Shown: positions 32,169 through 42,347, numbered from the stretch's first letter. The stretch is DNA of 64,000 nt from Flavobacteriales bacterium (GCA_020635655.1 JACJZI010000009.1:105016-169015), one strand, 5' to 3'. The notes: generated by a model not told the origin, from the letters alone. Made by a program: numbers and translations.

Positions 32169-33779
32169 CTATTGCCGTTCGTTGACCGGGTCGATCAGTT
32201 CCAGCCGCACGAAACGGGAACCGGAGCGGGTATTGAAGGTGGTGACCACCGACCCCTGATCGAGCCGTAGTTGGTCCTGTGGAGAGAGCCAATTGCCCTT
32301 TTTCTGCAGTTCAGGGACCAGCACCCGATCGGACGGACCACCGGGAACATATGTGAAGCAACTTGTCACCACGTCCGTTTCATCAAGGTCCGACAGAGAC
32401 GGTTGGGATGTCCCGGTCGCCTGGTTCATTTCCTTACCCACGCGGTTGGCTATGGCGAACTCATTGAACAGGATGCGGATCGTGTCACCATCGTAGAGTG
32501 CGACCACACCTGTCAGGACATCCGTGATGGACGCACGATAGAGTTTACTGACCGCGTCGATATCCGTCACCGTTCCGTCCTGTCCGACGCGGAAATGGCA
32601 CAGGTTGCCACGGAAGTAGATTGGCGTGCAATGGACATGATCACCGGAGCCTGTGCAGAATTGGTCGTTCTGTTGCACTTCGGCAATGAATACATGATCG
32701 CCATTGGAAAGCTGGTCGAAATTGGTCGTGACCATGAAGTTCACCAAGCGATAGTGCTCCCGTCTGTCGTCCTTGGCCTGAGCTTCCTCATCCAATTCCT
32801 CGTCGCGGTCCGCTTGTTTGAACTTGTTCGCGCTGAATAGGAGCTTTTCCATCTGCACTTCGGGGATCGGACTGAACACAGGCGCACCAGCGCCCCTGTG
32901 CCCCGAGGGACCGGTCCGAGTGAAGATCTCCGGAAGGCCATTGTCCCTGCGCATGGCCAACCCGGCCATCAGGACCTCGCCCTGCTCGCTCACATCCAGT
33001 GCGGCGCAGATCGGCAAATGCCCGGCCAGTGCGACCTCTTCGACGACCATCGATCCAGGAATACCGTAGGCGACCACGAGATGCGGTTCCTTGGAACGAT
33101 CCCGGTCAGCCTCTTTGTCCTTCCATCTTCCCAAAAGTGCGACACCCACAAGCCCCTGGTTGGTCACCTTGAAGAATCCGAACCGAAATCGTGTCATGGG
33201 CAAGGGAACGGCTATATACTGGTCCCCCACCATGGACATCGCGCTGTCAAAGACAAGAACCTCAAGCCCGACCAGCTTGTCATGGTAGACGTCCTTGCAC
33301 AGGATCATGGTGTAGCTCCCATCCGGACTGGTCTGGCTATGGAACCGGTCGAGCCGGTGCCGGCTTTGCGGAGCGGGTACAGAGCCGATATCCTCACGCA
33401 CCGAGGCCTGCGACCCACGGTCGATGACGTGGCGCACGAACCGTACCCCCCCATGATCACCTAATACGTTCAGCGTACGTACATCAGCAGCGTTCAACCG
33501 AACGGTCATCCAGCCTTTTGCGGCCGTGCTCGGAATGCTGTACGCTCTCCCACGTTTCAGTTTCGGTCCTTGGTAGGTCTGTACGGACCCGTTCATTTTC
33601 CGGTCCGGGTAGGTGACCGTGGCTATTCCGTCCTTGCCGTCACGGAAAAGCGAGAGTCCATAGAGCCCTCCATTGGAGGAGCTGCCGGAGCTCAAAGTCA
33701 CTTCCAACGCGTCTCTACTCTGCGCGATCGAAGGTGTCGCGAACCCCAGCGCAGCGAGCATGAACAGGATATTCCTCAT
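32169..33779 (-). CDS. Hypothetical exported protein
   Basis: 536 residues, not recognised. Signal peptide MRNILFMLAALGFATPSIAQ fixes the start at 33779. The rest is beta-rich with no Cys pattern or catalytic motif; there is no T9SS sorting domain at the C-terminus, so it may stay in the periplasm or outer membrane. A lysine/acid-rich stretch (FKQADRDEELDEEAQAKDD) sits mid-protein. A TTATTTTG box (33792-33785) precedes the start. Confidence 0.65.
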   Translation of the reverse strand: MRNILFMLAALGFATPSIAQSRDALEVTLSSGSSSNGGLYGLSLFRDGKDGIATVTYPDRKMNGSVQTYQGPKLKRGRAYSIPSTAAKGWMTVRLNAADVRTLNVLGDHGGVRFVRHVIDRGSQASVREDIGSVPAPQSRHRLDRFHSQTSPDGSYTMILCKDVYHDKLVGLEVLVFDSAMSMVGDQYIAVPLPMTRFRFGFFKVTNQGLVGVALLGRWKDKEADRDRSKEPHLVVAYGIPGSMVVEEVALAGHLPICAALDVSEQGEVLMAGLAMRRDNGLPEIFTRTGPSGHRGAGAPVFSPIPEVQMEKLLFSANKFKQADRDEELDEEAQAKDDRREHYRLVNFMVTTNFDQLSNGDHVFIAEVQQNDQFCTGSGDHVHCTPIYFRGNLCHFRVGQDGTVTDIDAVSKLYRASITDVLTGVVALYDGDTIRILFNEFAIANRVGKEMNQATGTSQPSLSDLDETDVVTSCFTYVPGGPSDRVLVPELQKKGNWLSPQDQLRLDQGSVVTTFNTRSGSRFVRLELIDPVNERQ

Positions 33780-33817
33780 GCAACCAAAATAAGTGTCGCG
33801 CGCGATCCGGAGCACGC

Positions 33818-34498
33818 CTACGCGGTGCTTCCCCCCACGCACACGACGAACTCCCCCTTTGGCGGATGGGCCTCGAAATGCGCAGCGACCTCGGCCAGGG
33901 TCCCGCGCACGGTCTCCTCGTGCAGCTTGCTGATCTCGCGGCTCACACTGACAAGCCGGTCGGGACCCAGGGCCTCTGCCAGTTCATCCAACAGTTTCCG
34001 GATGCGGTGCGGGCTCTCGTAGAGCACGATCGTCCGCGTTTCATCCTTGAGCGCCTCGATCCGTGCACGCCTGCCCTTCTTCTGCGGCAGGAACCCTTCG
34101 AATATGAAACGCTCACAAGGCAATCCGCTCATGACCAGCGCGGGCACGAAGGCCGTGGGGCCGGGCAGGCACTCCACCGGAATATCCGCCTGCAAGGCCG
34201 CACGCACGAGCAGGAATCCCGGATCGCTGATGCCCGGAGTGCCCGCATCGCTGCACAAGGCAAAGGTGCTTCCGTTGCGCAGGCGGTCCACCAACCCTTC
34301 GACCATGCGGTGCTCGTTGGCGGCATGAAAGCTGATCAGCGGTTTCGCGATGCCCAGATGCTGGAGCAATCGCCCGGTCACGCGGGTGTCCTCGGCGACC
34401 ACGGCATCGCATTCCGCGAGCACCCGTTGCGCGCGCAGTGTGATGTCCTCCAGGTTGCCGATCGGCGTGGGGACCAGGATGAGCCGTCCCGCGTTCAC
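33818..34498 (-). CDS. rsmI: 16S rRNA (cytidine1402-2'-O)-methyltransferase RsmI
   Basis: 226 residues. N-terminal LILVPTPIGNLEDITLRA and AEDTRVTGRLLQHLGI define RsmI, followed by SDAGTPGISDPGFLLV and ESPHRIRKLLDEL. Methylates C1402 of 16S rRNA in the decoding centre using S-adenosylmethionine. GTG start at 34498 overlaps the peptidase TGA as GTGA. The usual C-terminal extension is short here, but the catalytic tetrapyrrole-methylase fold is complete. Confidence 0.95.
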   Translation of the reverse strand: MNAGRLILVPTPIGNLEDITLRAQRVLAECDAVVAEDTRVTGRLLQHLGIAKPLISFHAANEHRMVEGLVDRLRNGSTFALCSDAGTPGISDPGFLLVRAALQADIPVECLPGPTAFVPALVMSGLPCERFIFEGFLPQKKGRRARIEALKDETRTIVLYESPHRIRKLLDELAEALGPDRLVSVSREISKLHEETVRGTLAEVAAHFEAHPPKGEFVVCVGGSTA

Positions 34499-35757
34499 TT
34501 GATCGCGTCGATCAGGTCCACCAGCGTAAAATAGAGGTCGGCATAGTCCGTGAGCGGCAGGGTCTCCGGCCGGTCGTATACGTCATGGTAGGCCGTGATG
34601 CCTCCGAGCGTGTAGATGAAGATGCCCGGGACGCCACGTTTCACGAAGGGGCAGTGATCGCTGTTGCAGGCCGGACCGCGGGCCTTCACCGCCGCCAGGC
34701 GATGGGTGGTTTCATTGATCGCCACGAGCTGATCGTACACCTCGTGCTGGTCCTTCGCGTTCACGACCATGATGCCGTCGTCGCCGGTACCCATCAGGTC
34801 CATGTTGATCAGCAGCCGGATCGACGCCAGATCGAACGGTCGGTCCACCGCGCACCATTCGCTGCCGAGCAGTCCGGCCTCCTCACCGGCGAACGCGATG
34901 AAGATCAGGTCGTACCGGGCCGGATGGGCCCGGAAATGTTCGGCCAGGTTCAGCAGCATGCTCACCCCGCTGGCATTGTCGTTCGCCCCGGGGAACAGCA
35001 CGTCCGGCCCCATCCGTCCCAGGTGATCGTAGTGCGCCGTCAGCACGATCACCTTCCTGCTGTTGCGCCCTTTCACACGACCAAGCACATTGCGGGCATG
35101 ATGGACCAGCAATGCATTCCGAACATCGAGCGTCACCGTGCGGGCCGTGTCGTTCCACACGCTGTCCCGCACTTCCAGCACGGCGTTGGGCAATGCATCC
35201 TGCGCCACGCTCCATGTCAGCTTGCCGTTCGATCGACGCAGGACCGGACCAGAATAGGCAAGGTCCTTCAGCCAACTTTCGTACAGGCCGAGCGTGTCGC
35301 GGTCCCGGGTGGGCGGAAGGTCCAGTGCGATGGCACGACCGGTGACCACGCCCATGGTCATGGCGCGACGCTCAGGGGTCAGCAGGTCCTCCCGGGTGAG
35401 ATGGACCAGATCGAAGGTGCCCCTGCTCGATCCGGATGCCGGGTCGACGAGCAGATCGATGCCGGGACGCAGCCGCACGCCGTCCAACGCCACCTTGATG
35501 CTGTCCGGAAAAGTGTTCACACGGAATTCGAACGGCTCGAAGTAGGTCTCCTTGACGGGGTGGATCCCGATGCGCGCGAACTGCGCCGCGATGTAGTCGG
35601 CCGCGATGCTGTCGCCACCGGCCACAGGACCCCGCCCCTGCATCGATGGCGACGCGAGCGTGTCGATATAGGCATGGCCCCGTGCCAGGATCGTGGCCGC
35701 GTCCTGTGCGCGCATGCTGGCACCGACGAACAGGAAAAGGAATGTGAAGGTCCTCAC
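34495..35757 (-). CDS. M28 family zinc peptidase, exported
   Basis: 420 residues. Signal peptide MRTFTFLFLFVGASMRAQ. A PA-like insert (about residues 90-200) precedes the M28 catalytic domain. Zinc ligands and general base are visible in order: His in LTAHYDHLG, Asp in GANDNASG, Glu-Glu in FAGEEAGLLG, Asp in LINMDLMG, His in TAYHDVYD. Aminopeptidase acting in the periplasm or outside. GTG start overlaps the upstream gene as GTGA; its stop overlaps rsmI. Confidence 0.92.
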   Translation of the reverse strand: MRTFTFLFLFVGASMRAQDAATILARGHAYIDTLASPSMQGRGPVAGGDSIAADYIAAQFARIGIHPVKETYFEPFEFRVNTFPDSIKVALDGVRLRPGIDLLVDPASGSSRGTFDLVHLTREDLLTPERRAMTMGVVTGRAIALDLPPTRDRDTLGLYESWLKDLAYSGPVLRRSNGKLTWSVAQDALPNAVLEVRDSVWNDTARTVTLDVRNALLVHHARNVLGRVKGRNSRKVIVLTAHYDHLGRMGPDVLFPGANDNASGVSMLLNLAEHFRAHPARYDLIFIAFAGEEAGLLGSEWCAVDRPFDLASIRLLINMDLMGTGDDGIMVVNAKDQHEVYDQLVAINETTHRLAAVKARGPACNSDHCPFVKRGVPGIFIYTLGGITAYHDVYDRPETLPLTDYADLYFTLVDLIDAIK

Positions 35758-36392
35758 TGGAATCGGCGTTCGACCAGTTCCATGAACGCGGCGAGCGCGT
35801 CCTCCTCCGGCTTCTTCTTCAACAGGGGCAGTACGTTCTTCTCGACATGCTGCCGGGCCTCCTGGACATTGCCCATGCCGTTGATCGCCTCGATGGCCTG
35901 CTCGTACTTGACGCGATCACCAGCGAACAGCTCGGCGATGAACCAGAATTTCTGACTGAGCGCGATCGCTTTCCCCAGGTCCGGGATGGGTGCATGCTCG
36001 TGCTTCTCGGCGACGGAAGCCTTGTCCTTGGGTGTGGATCGCTTCCTTCCCTTGCCACCCTTCTCCGTCTCCGCGATCGCATCGATCAGTGAGGTCTGCC
36101 GGCTTTCCGGACGCGTGTCCAACTTGATCGGCGCGATGGGGACCGCGGGGTCCGCGGCAAGGGAGAGCGATCCGGTTCCGGGACGCATTCGCGAGGCCCC
36201 CCCGGGTGGGCGGGGACCACCTTCGCGCGCCTTGTGGCGGATCACCACCAGACGTTCGTACAGCTCACGTGCCGCGTCACAGGCCTTGTCCAGGCCTTCC
36301 AGGTCCAGTCGCCCCTTGTTCAGATCGCGCTCGGCATCGGCCAACACGCGCAACAGGTCCGCGATCCGTTCGTAGCCCTTTTCCGTTGTCAT
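35754..36392 (-). CDS. Conserved helical protein of Bacteroidota, function unknown
   Basis: 212 residues. Conserved N-terminal helix pair (DACDAARELYERLVVIRHKA), a low-complexity basic/acidic linker (about residues 60-135), then a conserved C-terminal helical domain (DLGKAIALSQKFWFIAELF, YEQAIEAINGM). The pattern recurs in this phylum next to housekeeping genes, to my recollection, without known function. No membrane segment or catalytic motif. Its stop overlaps the M28 start. Confidence 0.7.
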   Translation of the reverse strand: MTTEKGYERIADLLRVLADAERDLNKGRLDLEGLDKACDAARELYERLVVIRHKAREGGPRPPGGASRMRPGTGSLSLAADPAVPIAPIKLDTRPESRQTSLIDAIAETEKGGKGRKRSTPKDKASVAEKHEHAPIPDLGKAIALSQKFWFIAELFAGDRVKYEQAIEAINGMGNVQEARQHVEKNVLPLLKKKPEEDALAAFMELVERRFQ

Positions 36393-36432
36393 GGAGAGGA
36401 CCGTCCACATACCGGTCCAACGCGAAGATGCC

Positions 36433-36440
36433 TAATTTCG
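36433..36440 (+). promoter_or_regulatory. -7 box variant (TAATTTCG) for tdk-murF/alr
   Basis: TAATTTCG, 49 bases before the tdk ATG at 36490. Same octamer as the efflux and MBOAT promoters. Confidence 0.4.
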
Positions 36441-36489
36441 TGCCGGGGTGCAAAAAGGCCGGATGGCCCGTCCCCCAAGGCTTTCGACG

Positions 36490-37107
36490 ATGTTCCTGGA
36501 GCGTACCGGCGGCGAGCGGCCCGGCAAGGGCTGGATCGAGGTGATCTGCGGATCCATGTTCAGCGGCAAGACCGAGGAACTGATCCGGCGATTGCGTCGC
36601 GCCGAGTTCGCCAAACAACGCGTCGAGATCTTCAAGCCGAGCATCGATTCGCGCTACGATGAGGTGCAGGTGGTGAGCCATGATGCCACCAGCATCCACA
36701 GCACGCCGGTGCCATCCAGTTCGAACCTGTTGTTGCTGGCCCAGGACATCGAGGTCGTGGGCGTGGACGAGGCCCAGTTCTTCGACGATGGCCTGCCCAC
36801 GGTCTGCGACCAATTGGCGAACGGCGGAAGCCGGGTGATCGTGGCGGGATTGGACATGGACTTCCAGGGCCGCCCCTTCGGCCCCATGCCCCAGCTCATG
36901 GCGATGGCCGAGTTCGTGACGAAGGTGCATGCGATCTGCGTGCATTGCGGACAGCTCGCCAGCTTCAGCCACCGCACCCACGGCAGTCGGGACCTCATCC
37001 ATCTTGGAGAAACGGAGAGCTACGTACCGCTGTGCCGGGGTTGTTTCGAGCAGGCACGGTCCGAACAGACCGATACCGTCACCGATCGTTCGCACGGGCA
37101 CCGATGA
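36490..37107 (+). CDS. tdk: Thymidine kinase (type II)
   Basis: 205 residues. Phosphorylates thymidine with ATP. P-loop ICGSMFSGKTEELIRRLRR, Mg-binding DEAQFF, lasso region with LDMDFQGRPFGPM, and zinc-ribbon Cys pairs (CVHCGQ and CRGC). I start at 36490 (MFLERTG), the usual start in Bacteroidota, rather than an ATG 42 bases earlier. The stop overlaps murF-alr as ATGA. Confidence 0.95.
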   Translation: MFLERTGGERPGKGWIEVICGSMFSGKTEELIRRLRRAEFAKQRVEIFKPSIDSRYDEVQVVSHDATSIHSTPVPSSSNLLLLAQDIEVVGVDEAQFFDDGLPTVCDQLANGGSRVIVAGLDMDFQGRPFGPMPQLMAMAEFVTKVHAICVHCGQLASFSHRTHGSRDLIHLGETESYVPLCRGCFEQARSEQTDTVTDRSHGHR

Positions 37108-39581
37108 CCTCGACCGGCCATCGTCTTTCCGCCATCGCCGAGGCCGTGGGCGGCCGCCTCCTGCAAGGCGATGGCCATACCCTTGTCACACACCTCGCCA
37201 TCGACTCGCGCAAGGCCATGCCGAGGGAGGGTGTCCTCTTCATCGCACTGCAGGGCGAAAGGCATGATGGGCACCGCTACATCCCCGACCTGGTGGATGC
37301 CGGCGTGCGCAGCTTCCTGATCCGCTCCGGGGCACCGACCGAAGGCCTGGAGGGCTGCCATGTGATCGCTGTGCCGGACACGCTCGACGCACTGCAGCGT
37401 CTGGCCGCCTGGCACCGCGGCCATATCCACGCACCGGTGATCGGCATCACGGGCAGCAACGGCAAAACGATCGTGAAGGAATGGCTCGCGCAACTGCTTC
37501 AACAGGAGGAGCACATCGCGCGCAGTCCGGGCAGCTGGAACTCGCAGGTGGGCGTACCGCTCAGCGTGTGGGCGATGAACGCACGACACACCCTGGGCAT
37601 CTTCGAAGCGGGCATCAGCAGGCCGGGTGAGATGGAACATCTCCGGCCGATCATCCATCCCACGATCGGACTGATCACCAACATCGGTCCGGCACATGCC
37701 GAGAACTTCCGCGACGATCGCGAGAAGGCCCTGGAGAAATTGAAGCTGTTCAGCGACGCCCAGGCACTGGTGTACTGCCGCGATCACGGCACCGTGCACA
37801 AGGCCATCTTCGGATCCGGGCTGGACAAGGACCTGATCCTGCGCGATTGGTCGCGCGAGGAGTTCGCCTACGTGCAGGTGACGCGCGAGGAGCGCGGCCC
37901 GACCGGCTGCCGGATCACGGCGTTGCACGATCACCTGGAATTCACCTTCGAGCTGCCGTTCACGGACCACGCTTCGGTCGAGAACGCGCTGCACTGCGTC
38001 ACCCTCCTGCTGCATCTGGGGCGCACACCCGAGCACATCGCGGAAAGCATGCGCACGCTCGCCCCCGTCGCGATGCGTTTGGAGATGGTCGAAGGTGCGA
38101 AGGGCAGTCTCCTGATCAACGATGCGTACAGCAACGACGAAGCCTCATTGCGCATCGCACTGGACCACTTGATGGCCAATGGGCGTGACCGGCGTCGTGT
38201 GGTCGTGCTCAGCGACATCGAGCAGAGCGGTGAGCCGCCCGAGGCGCTCTACCAGCGGATCGCGCACGCCATTGCGCATGCGCAGGTCGATCGGGTCCTC
38301 ACCGTGGGCCCGCACCTCGCGGCACATGCGAAGCTCCTGCATGGCAACGTGCGCACATACCCCGATACGGAGGCCCTCCTGCAAGGCGTGGACACCGAAG
38401 AGCTGGCCGGTGCGGCGGTGCTCGTGAAGGGCGCCCGGCGGTTCGCCCTGGAACGCGCCGTGGAGCGCTGGCAGGCACAGGTCCACGGCACGGTGCTCGA
38501 GGTGGAGCTGGAGGCCGTGCGCCACAACCTGAACCACTACCGCGCGCTGTTGCGCCCGGGCACACGTGTGATGCCCATGGTGAAGGCGTTCGGCTATGGC
38601 AGTGGTGCCGTGGAACTGGCGCGGTTGTTCGCATACGAACGCGTGGACATGCTCGGTGTGGCGTATGCGGACGAAGGGATCGCGTTGCGGCAGGCGGGCA
38701 TCGCCGTACCCATTTTGGTGATGAACCCGGAGCCGGTCCCGTTCGACCTGTTGCACCGCTTCGACCTGGAGGCCGAGGTGTACGACGAGCGCTCCCTGCT
38801 CCAGGCGATCGCCTTCCACCAGCAACGCGCGGATGGCCCTCCCGTGCACCTGAAGATCGACACGGGCATGCACCGGCTGGGCTTCCTGGTCGATGAGCTC
38901 CCCCGCCTGCTCGAACTGCTCAAGGAGGCGCCTTTCCTGCGCGTGGGCAGCATTTTCAGTCACCTTGCCGCGAGCGAGGACCCCGCACACGATGCCTTCA
39001 CGCGGGAGCAGATCGCCCGGTTCATCCAGGCCGCCGACCGCATCGACGCGGTGCTCGGTTACCGACCTCTGCGGCACATCGCGAACTCCGGCGGGATCAG
39101 CCGATTCCCCGAGGCGCATTTCGACATGGTGCGGCCCGGGATCGGCCTGCACGGTGTGGGGGTGGACGCGGCCGAAACGCGACTACTCCGTCCGGCTGCG
39201 ACCTTGCGGACGGTGATCGCCCAGCTCAAGCAGATCCCCGCAGGCGAGAGCGTGAGCTACGGACTGCATGGAAGGAGCACGCATGATCGTCGGGTCGCCG
39301 TGCTGCCCGTGGGTTATGCCGACGGCCTGTTCCGAACCGCGGGGCATGGGAAGGGCAAGGCGTTCGTCCATGACGCACCGGCGCCCTATGTCGGCACCAT
39401 CTGCATGGACATGTGCATGGTGGACGTCACGGACATTTCCTGCAGTGAAGGGGATCCGGTGGTCCTCTTTGGCGGTCCCCACCCGGTGAGCGACTACGCA
39501 CATGACCTGGACACGATCCCCTACGAGGCCCTCACCGCCGTCGGCCAACGCGTGAAACGGGTGTTCGTGCACGGGGATTGA
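37104..39581 (+). CDS. Bifunctional MurF ligase / alanine racemase
   Basis: 825 residues. Residues 1-450 are MurF, which adds D-Ala-D-Ala to UDP-MurNAc-tripeptide; the ATP loop ITGSNGKT ends at Lys121. Residues about 456-825 are alanine racemase, with the PLP Lys in PMVKAFGYGSG near residue 493 and LPVGYADGL further on. The fusion couples D-alanine supply to its use in peptidoglycan and is known in Bacteroidota. It follows tdk with a 4-base overlap. Confidence 0.96.
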   Translation: MTSTGHRLSAIAEAVGGRLLQGDGHTLVTHLAIDSRKAMPREGVLFIALQGERHDGHRYIPDLVDAGVRSFLIRSGAPTEGLEGCHVIAVPDTLDALQRLAAWHRGHIHAPVIGITGSNGKTIVKEWLAQLLQQEEHIARSPGSWNSQVGVPLSVWAMNARHTLGIFEAGISRPGEMEHLRPIIHPTIGLITNIGPAHAENFRDDREKALEKLKLFSDAQALVYCRDHGTVHKAIFGSGLDKDLILRDWSREEFAYVQVTREERGPTGCRITALHDHLEFTFELPFTDHASVENALHCVTLLLHLGRTPEHIAESMRTLAPVAMRLEMVEGAKGSLLINDAYSNDEASLRIALDHLMANGRDRRRVVVLSDIEQSGEPPEALYQRIAHAIAHAQVDRVLTVGPHLAAHAKLLHGNVRTYPDTEALLQGVDTEELAGAAVLVKGARRFALERAVERWQAQVHGTVLEVELEAVRHNLNHYRALLRPGTRVMPMVKAFGYGSGAVELARLFAYERVDMLGVAYADEGIALRQAGIAVPILVMNPEPVPFDLLHRFDLEAEVYDERSLLQAIAFHQQRADGPPVHLKIDTGMHRLGFLVDELPRLLELLKEAPFLRVGSIFSHLAASEDPAHDAFTREQIARFIQAADRIDAVLGYRPLRHIANSGGISRFPEAHFDMVRPGIGLHGVGVDAAETRLLRPAATLRTVIAQLKQIPAGESVSYGLHGRSTHDRRVAVLPVGYADGLFRTAGHGKGKAFVHDAPAPYVGTICMDMCMVDVTDISCSEGDPVVLFGGPHPVSDYAHDLDTIPYEALTAVGQRVKRVFVHGD

Positions 39582-39680
39582 CGCGGGACAGTACCGGAAG
39601 TGGGTTCAGCCTTCCAAGATGTTCCTCATTTCCCTCCCGATAGGTGGTCTTTGGGGCGGGTCCGGACGCGATCAGGCATC

Positions 39681-39688
39681 TACTTTTG
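39681..39688 (+). promoter_or_regulatory. -7 box (TACTTTTG) for T9SS subtilase
   Basis: Exact TAnnTTTG, 21 bases before the ATG at 39710. A TTTG at 39650 is 27 bases away, too far for a standard -33. Confidence 0.5.
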
Positions 39689-39709
39689 TGATCGAACCTG
39701 CAAGCCGCT

Positions 39710-42334
39710 ATGAAGCCTTTCCTCATTCCGGCCGTTCTGGCTTTTGCCCTGATCGGCCCAGCATCGCTTCCCGCTCAGTCCACACCCGGGCCTGAATACG
39801 TGCCGGGCAACATCATTGTCATGCTCACACCCGGGCATGTCGCCTCCGAGATCGTGCGGGACCTGCGCACGGTCAACGGCAGGTCCACGGGGTTGCGTAT
39901 CGACCGGGAACTCTCCGCGCCCATGCGTGCCTGGCTGTTGCACTTCGATGCCACGGACATCCCCCAGCCGGTGATGTTGCGCAAGGTGCATCAGCATCCT
40001 GCCGTGATGCTCGCCCAGAACGACCATGTGATCAAGGAGCGCACCATGCCGAACGATCCGCAGTACGGTTCCCAATGGCAACACCAGAACATCGACAGTG
40101 AAGCCGCATGGGACATCACGACCGGCGGGCTCACCGCCACCGGTGACACCATCGTGGTGTGCATCGTGGAGAACGCCGACCTGCCGCATCCCGACCTGGT
40201 GGCGAACGCCTGGCACAACTGGAACGAGATCGCCAACAACGGCATCGACGACGATGGGAACGGCTATGTGGACGACTTCGATGGCTGGAACCCGCAGGGG
40301 AACAATGACAATGCCTACGGGGGCAGTCATGGCACCGAGGTGGCCGGCATGATCGGCGCCGCGGGCGACAACAACCTGGGCGTGGCCGGCGCCAACTGGC
40401 ACGTGAAGATGATGCCGGTGACCTATGCCAGCACGCAGGAGTCGGCGGTGATCGAATCCTACACCTATCCGTTGGTGATGCGTCGCCGTTACAATGCGAG
40501 CAACGGAACGGAGGGCGCCTTCGTGGTGGCGACGAACGCCAGTTGGGGCATCGACTTCGGCCAACCGGCGGACGCCCCGCTCTGGTGCGCCATGTATGAC
40601 ACACTGGGCACCGCGGGCATCCTGAACTGCGGCGCGACAGCGAACAACAATGTGGACATCGACGCGGTGGGCGACCTGCCGACGGGTTGCTCCAGCGATT
40701 TCATGATCAGTGTGACGGCCACGAACACCAGCGACAACCGCACCTTCAGCGCCTACGGGATCACGACCATCGACGTGGGTGCCCCGGGCGACAACATCTT
40801 CACCACGACCATCGGCGGCGGCTACGGTTCCACGTCCGGCACTTCGTTCGCCAGCCCGCTGACCGCCGGGGTGATCGGTCTGCTCTACTCGGCCCCCTGT
40901 GCTTCCCTGATGGACCTGGTCCATTCCGATCCAGAGGCGGGCGCGCAGTATATCAGACAGGCGCTCTTCAATGGCGTGGAGCAGGTGGGGAACCTGCCCG
41001 GCACGATCGTGACCGGCGGCCGGATCAATGCCTACAACAGCTTGATGGAGATCATGAGCAACTGTGGTTCCTGTCCAGGAGCGACCGGCCTGTCCGCAAC
41101 GAACAACGGTCTGGGTTCGACCACGCTCTCCTGGAACAGCGGTGCTTCGGGACCCTTCAACGTAGAGTACCACGTGGTGGGCGATCCGAACTGGACCACG
41201 CAGAGCGGTATCGTGAACACCAGCTTCGTGGCCACGGGCCTGATGGATTGCACGGAGTACGAGTTCCAGGTGGAGGTGGATTGCGATACGACCACCTCCG
41301 GTTTCGGGCAGGCGTTCAGCTGGATCTCCGAAGGATGCTGCGCTCCACCTACGGGCTTGAGCGCCACGGCGGTCGGGAACGGCTCAGCGGACCTGTCCTG
41401 GTCAACGGTTCTCGCCGCGCAAGGCTATGACGTGCAATACGCCGTATCGGGATCGGGGAACTGGACCCCGATCACGGGCCTGACCGACGCCAATGCGGTG
41501 ATCGACGATCTGCAGCCATGCACGAACTACGATGTCCAGGTGCGGACGGATTGCAACGGCGTTCCAACGGACTGGTCCCCCGTCCTCACGCTGCAGACCA
41601 CTGGTTGCGGCGCTTGTCAGGACCAGACCTATTGTGCCTCCGTGGGCAATGATGCCAGCGAGGAATGGATCGCGCACGTCACCCTGGGGACCATCGATCA
41701 CACCAGTTCAAGCGACGATGGCTACGCCGACAACACGGGACCAGGCACCGCCCTGATCATCGGACAGAGCTATCCGATCACATTGAGCCCGGGGTATGCC
41801 GGGTTCAACTACACGGAATACTTCGCGGTCTGGATCGACCTGGACCACAACGGCGACTTTTCGGGCAGCGAGCTCCTCTTCACCAGCACCGGGGTCAACG
41901 GTACCGCGAACGGCAACATCACGGTGCCACCATCGGCCACACCCGGCACGACCCGGATGCGGGTGATCATGGAGTACGACCAGGCGGCCACCTCGGGATG
42001 TGAGGACAATTACGACTACGGCGAGACAGAGGACTTCTGTGTCACGCTGATCGACCCCAATGTGGGGATCCCCTCGGCAGGTCAGGACCTCGTCCTGAAC
42101 ATGTTCCCGGACCCGGCCGACCGGGACGTGTTCTTCGACCTACCGGGCCATACAGGTCCGGTGCGGATCGAGATCCTTGACGCCCATGGCAAGGTGGTCG
42201 CGCACAAGTCGACCACGCATACCCAGGTGACCATCACCACGGCCTGGCTTGCCGACGGGCTCTACTTCTATCGCGTGTCAGCACCGGATGGCGAACTTGG
42301 CCGGGGCAAGTTGATGGTATCGCACTATCAATGA
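39710..42334 (+). CDS. T9SS S8 family subtilisin-like protein with FN3 and GEVED domains; catalytic Asp replaced by Glu
   Basis: 874 residues. Signal peptide to about residue 22 (SLPAQ). A propeptide-like region (about 25-110) precedes the S8 domain. His (GGSHGTEVAGMIG), oxyanion Asn (ATNASWG) and Ser (GTSFASPLTAG) are present. At the usual Asp-Thr-Gly site the sequence is VCIVENADLPHPDL, with Glu-Asn-Ala. Two fibronectin III units (from about 455), a GEVED domain (FAVWIDLDHNGDFSGSE ... YDYGETEDFCVTL) and a sorting domain (MFPDPADRDVFF) follow. Either a modified protease or a non-catalytic surface binder. Confidence 0.9.
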   Translation: MKPFLIPAVLAFALIGPASLPAQSTPGPEYVPGNIIVMLTPGHVASEIVRDLRTVNGRSTGLRIDRELSAPMRAWLLHFDATDIPQPVMLRKVHQHPAVMLAQNDHVIKERTMPNDPQYGSQWQHQNIDSEAAWDITTGGLTATGDTIVVCIVENADLPHPDLVANAWHNWNEIANNGIDDDGNGYVDDFDGWNPQGNNDNAYGGSHGTEVAGMIGAAGDNNLGVAGANWHVKMMPVTYASTQESAVIESYTYPLVMRRRYNASNGTEGAFVVATNASWGIDFGQPADAPLWCAMYDTLGTAGILNCGATANNNVDIDAVGDLPTGCSSDFMISVTATNTSDNRTFSAYGITTIDVGAPGDNIFTTTIGGGYGSTSGTSFASPLTAGVIGLLYSAPCASLMDLVHSDPEAGAQYIRQALFNGVEQVGNLPGTIVTGGRINAYNSLMEIMSNCGSCPGATGLSATNNGLGSTTLSWNSGASGPFNVEYHVVGDPNWTTQSGIVNTSFVATGLMDCTEYEFQVEVDCDTTTSGFGQAFSWISEGCCAPPTGLSATAVGNGSADLSWSTVLAAQGYDVQYAVSGSGNWTPITGLTDANAVIDDLQPCTNYDVQVRTDCNGVPTDWSPVLTLQTTGCGACQDQTYCASVGNDASEEWIAHVTLGTIDHTSSSDDGYADNTGPGTALIIGQSYPITLSPGYAGFNYTEYFAVWIDLDHNGDFSGSELLFTSTGVNGTANGNITVPPSATPGTTRMRVIMEYDQAATSGCEDNYDYGETEDFCVTLIDPNVGIPSAGQDLVLNMFPDPADRDVFFDLPGHTGPVRIEILDAHGKVVAHKSTTHTQVTITTAWLADGLYFYRVSAPDGELGRGKLMVSHYQ

Positions 42335-42347
42335 CCATTGTGGATGG

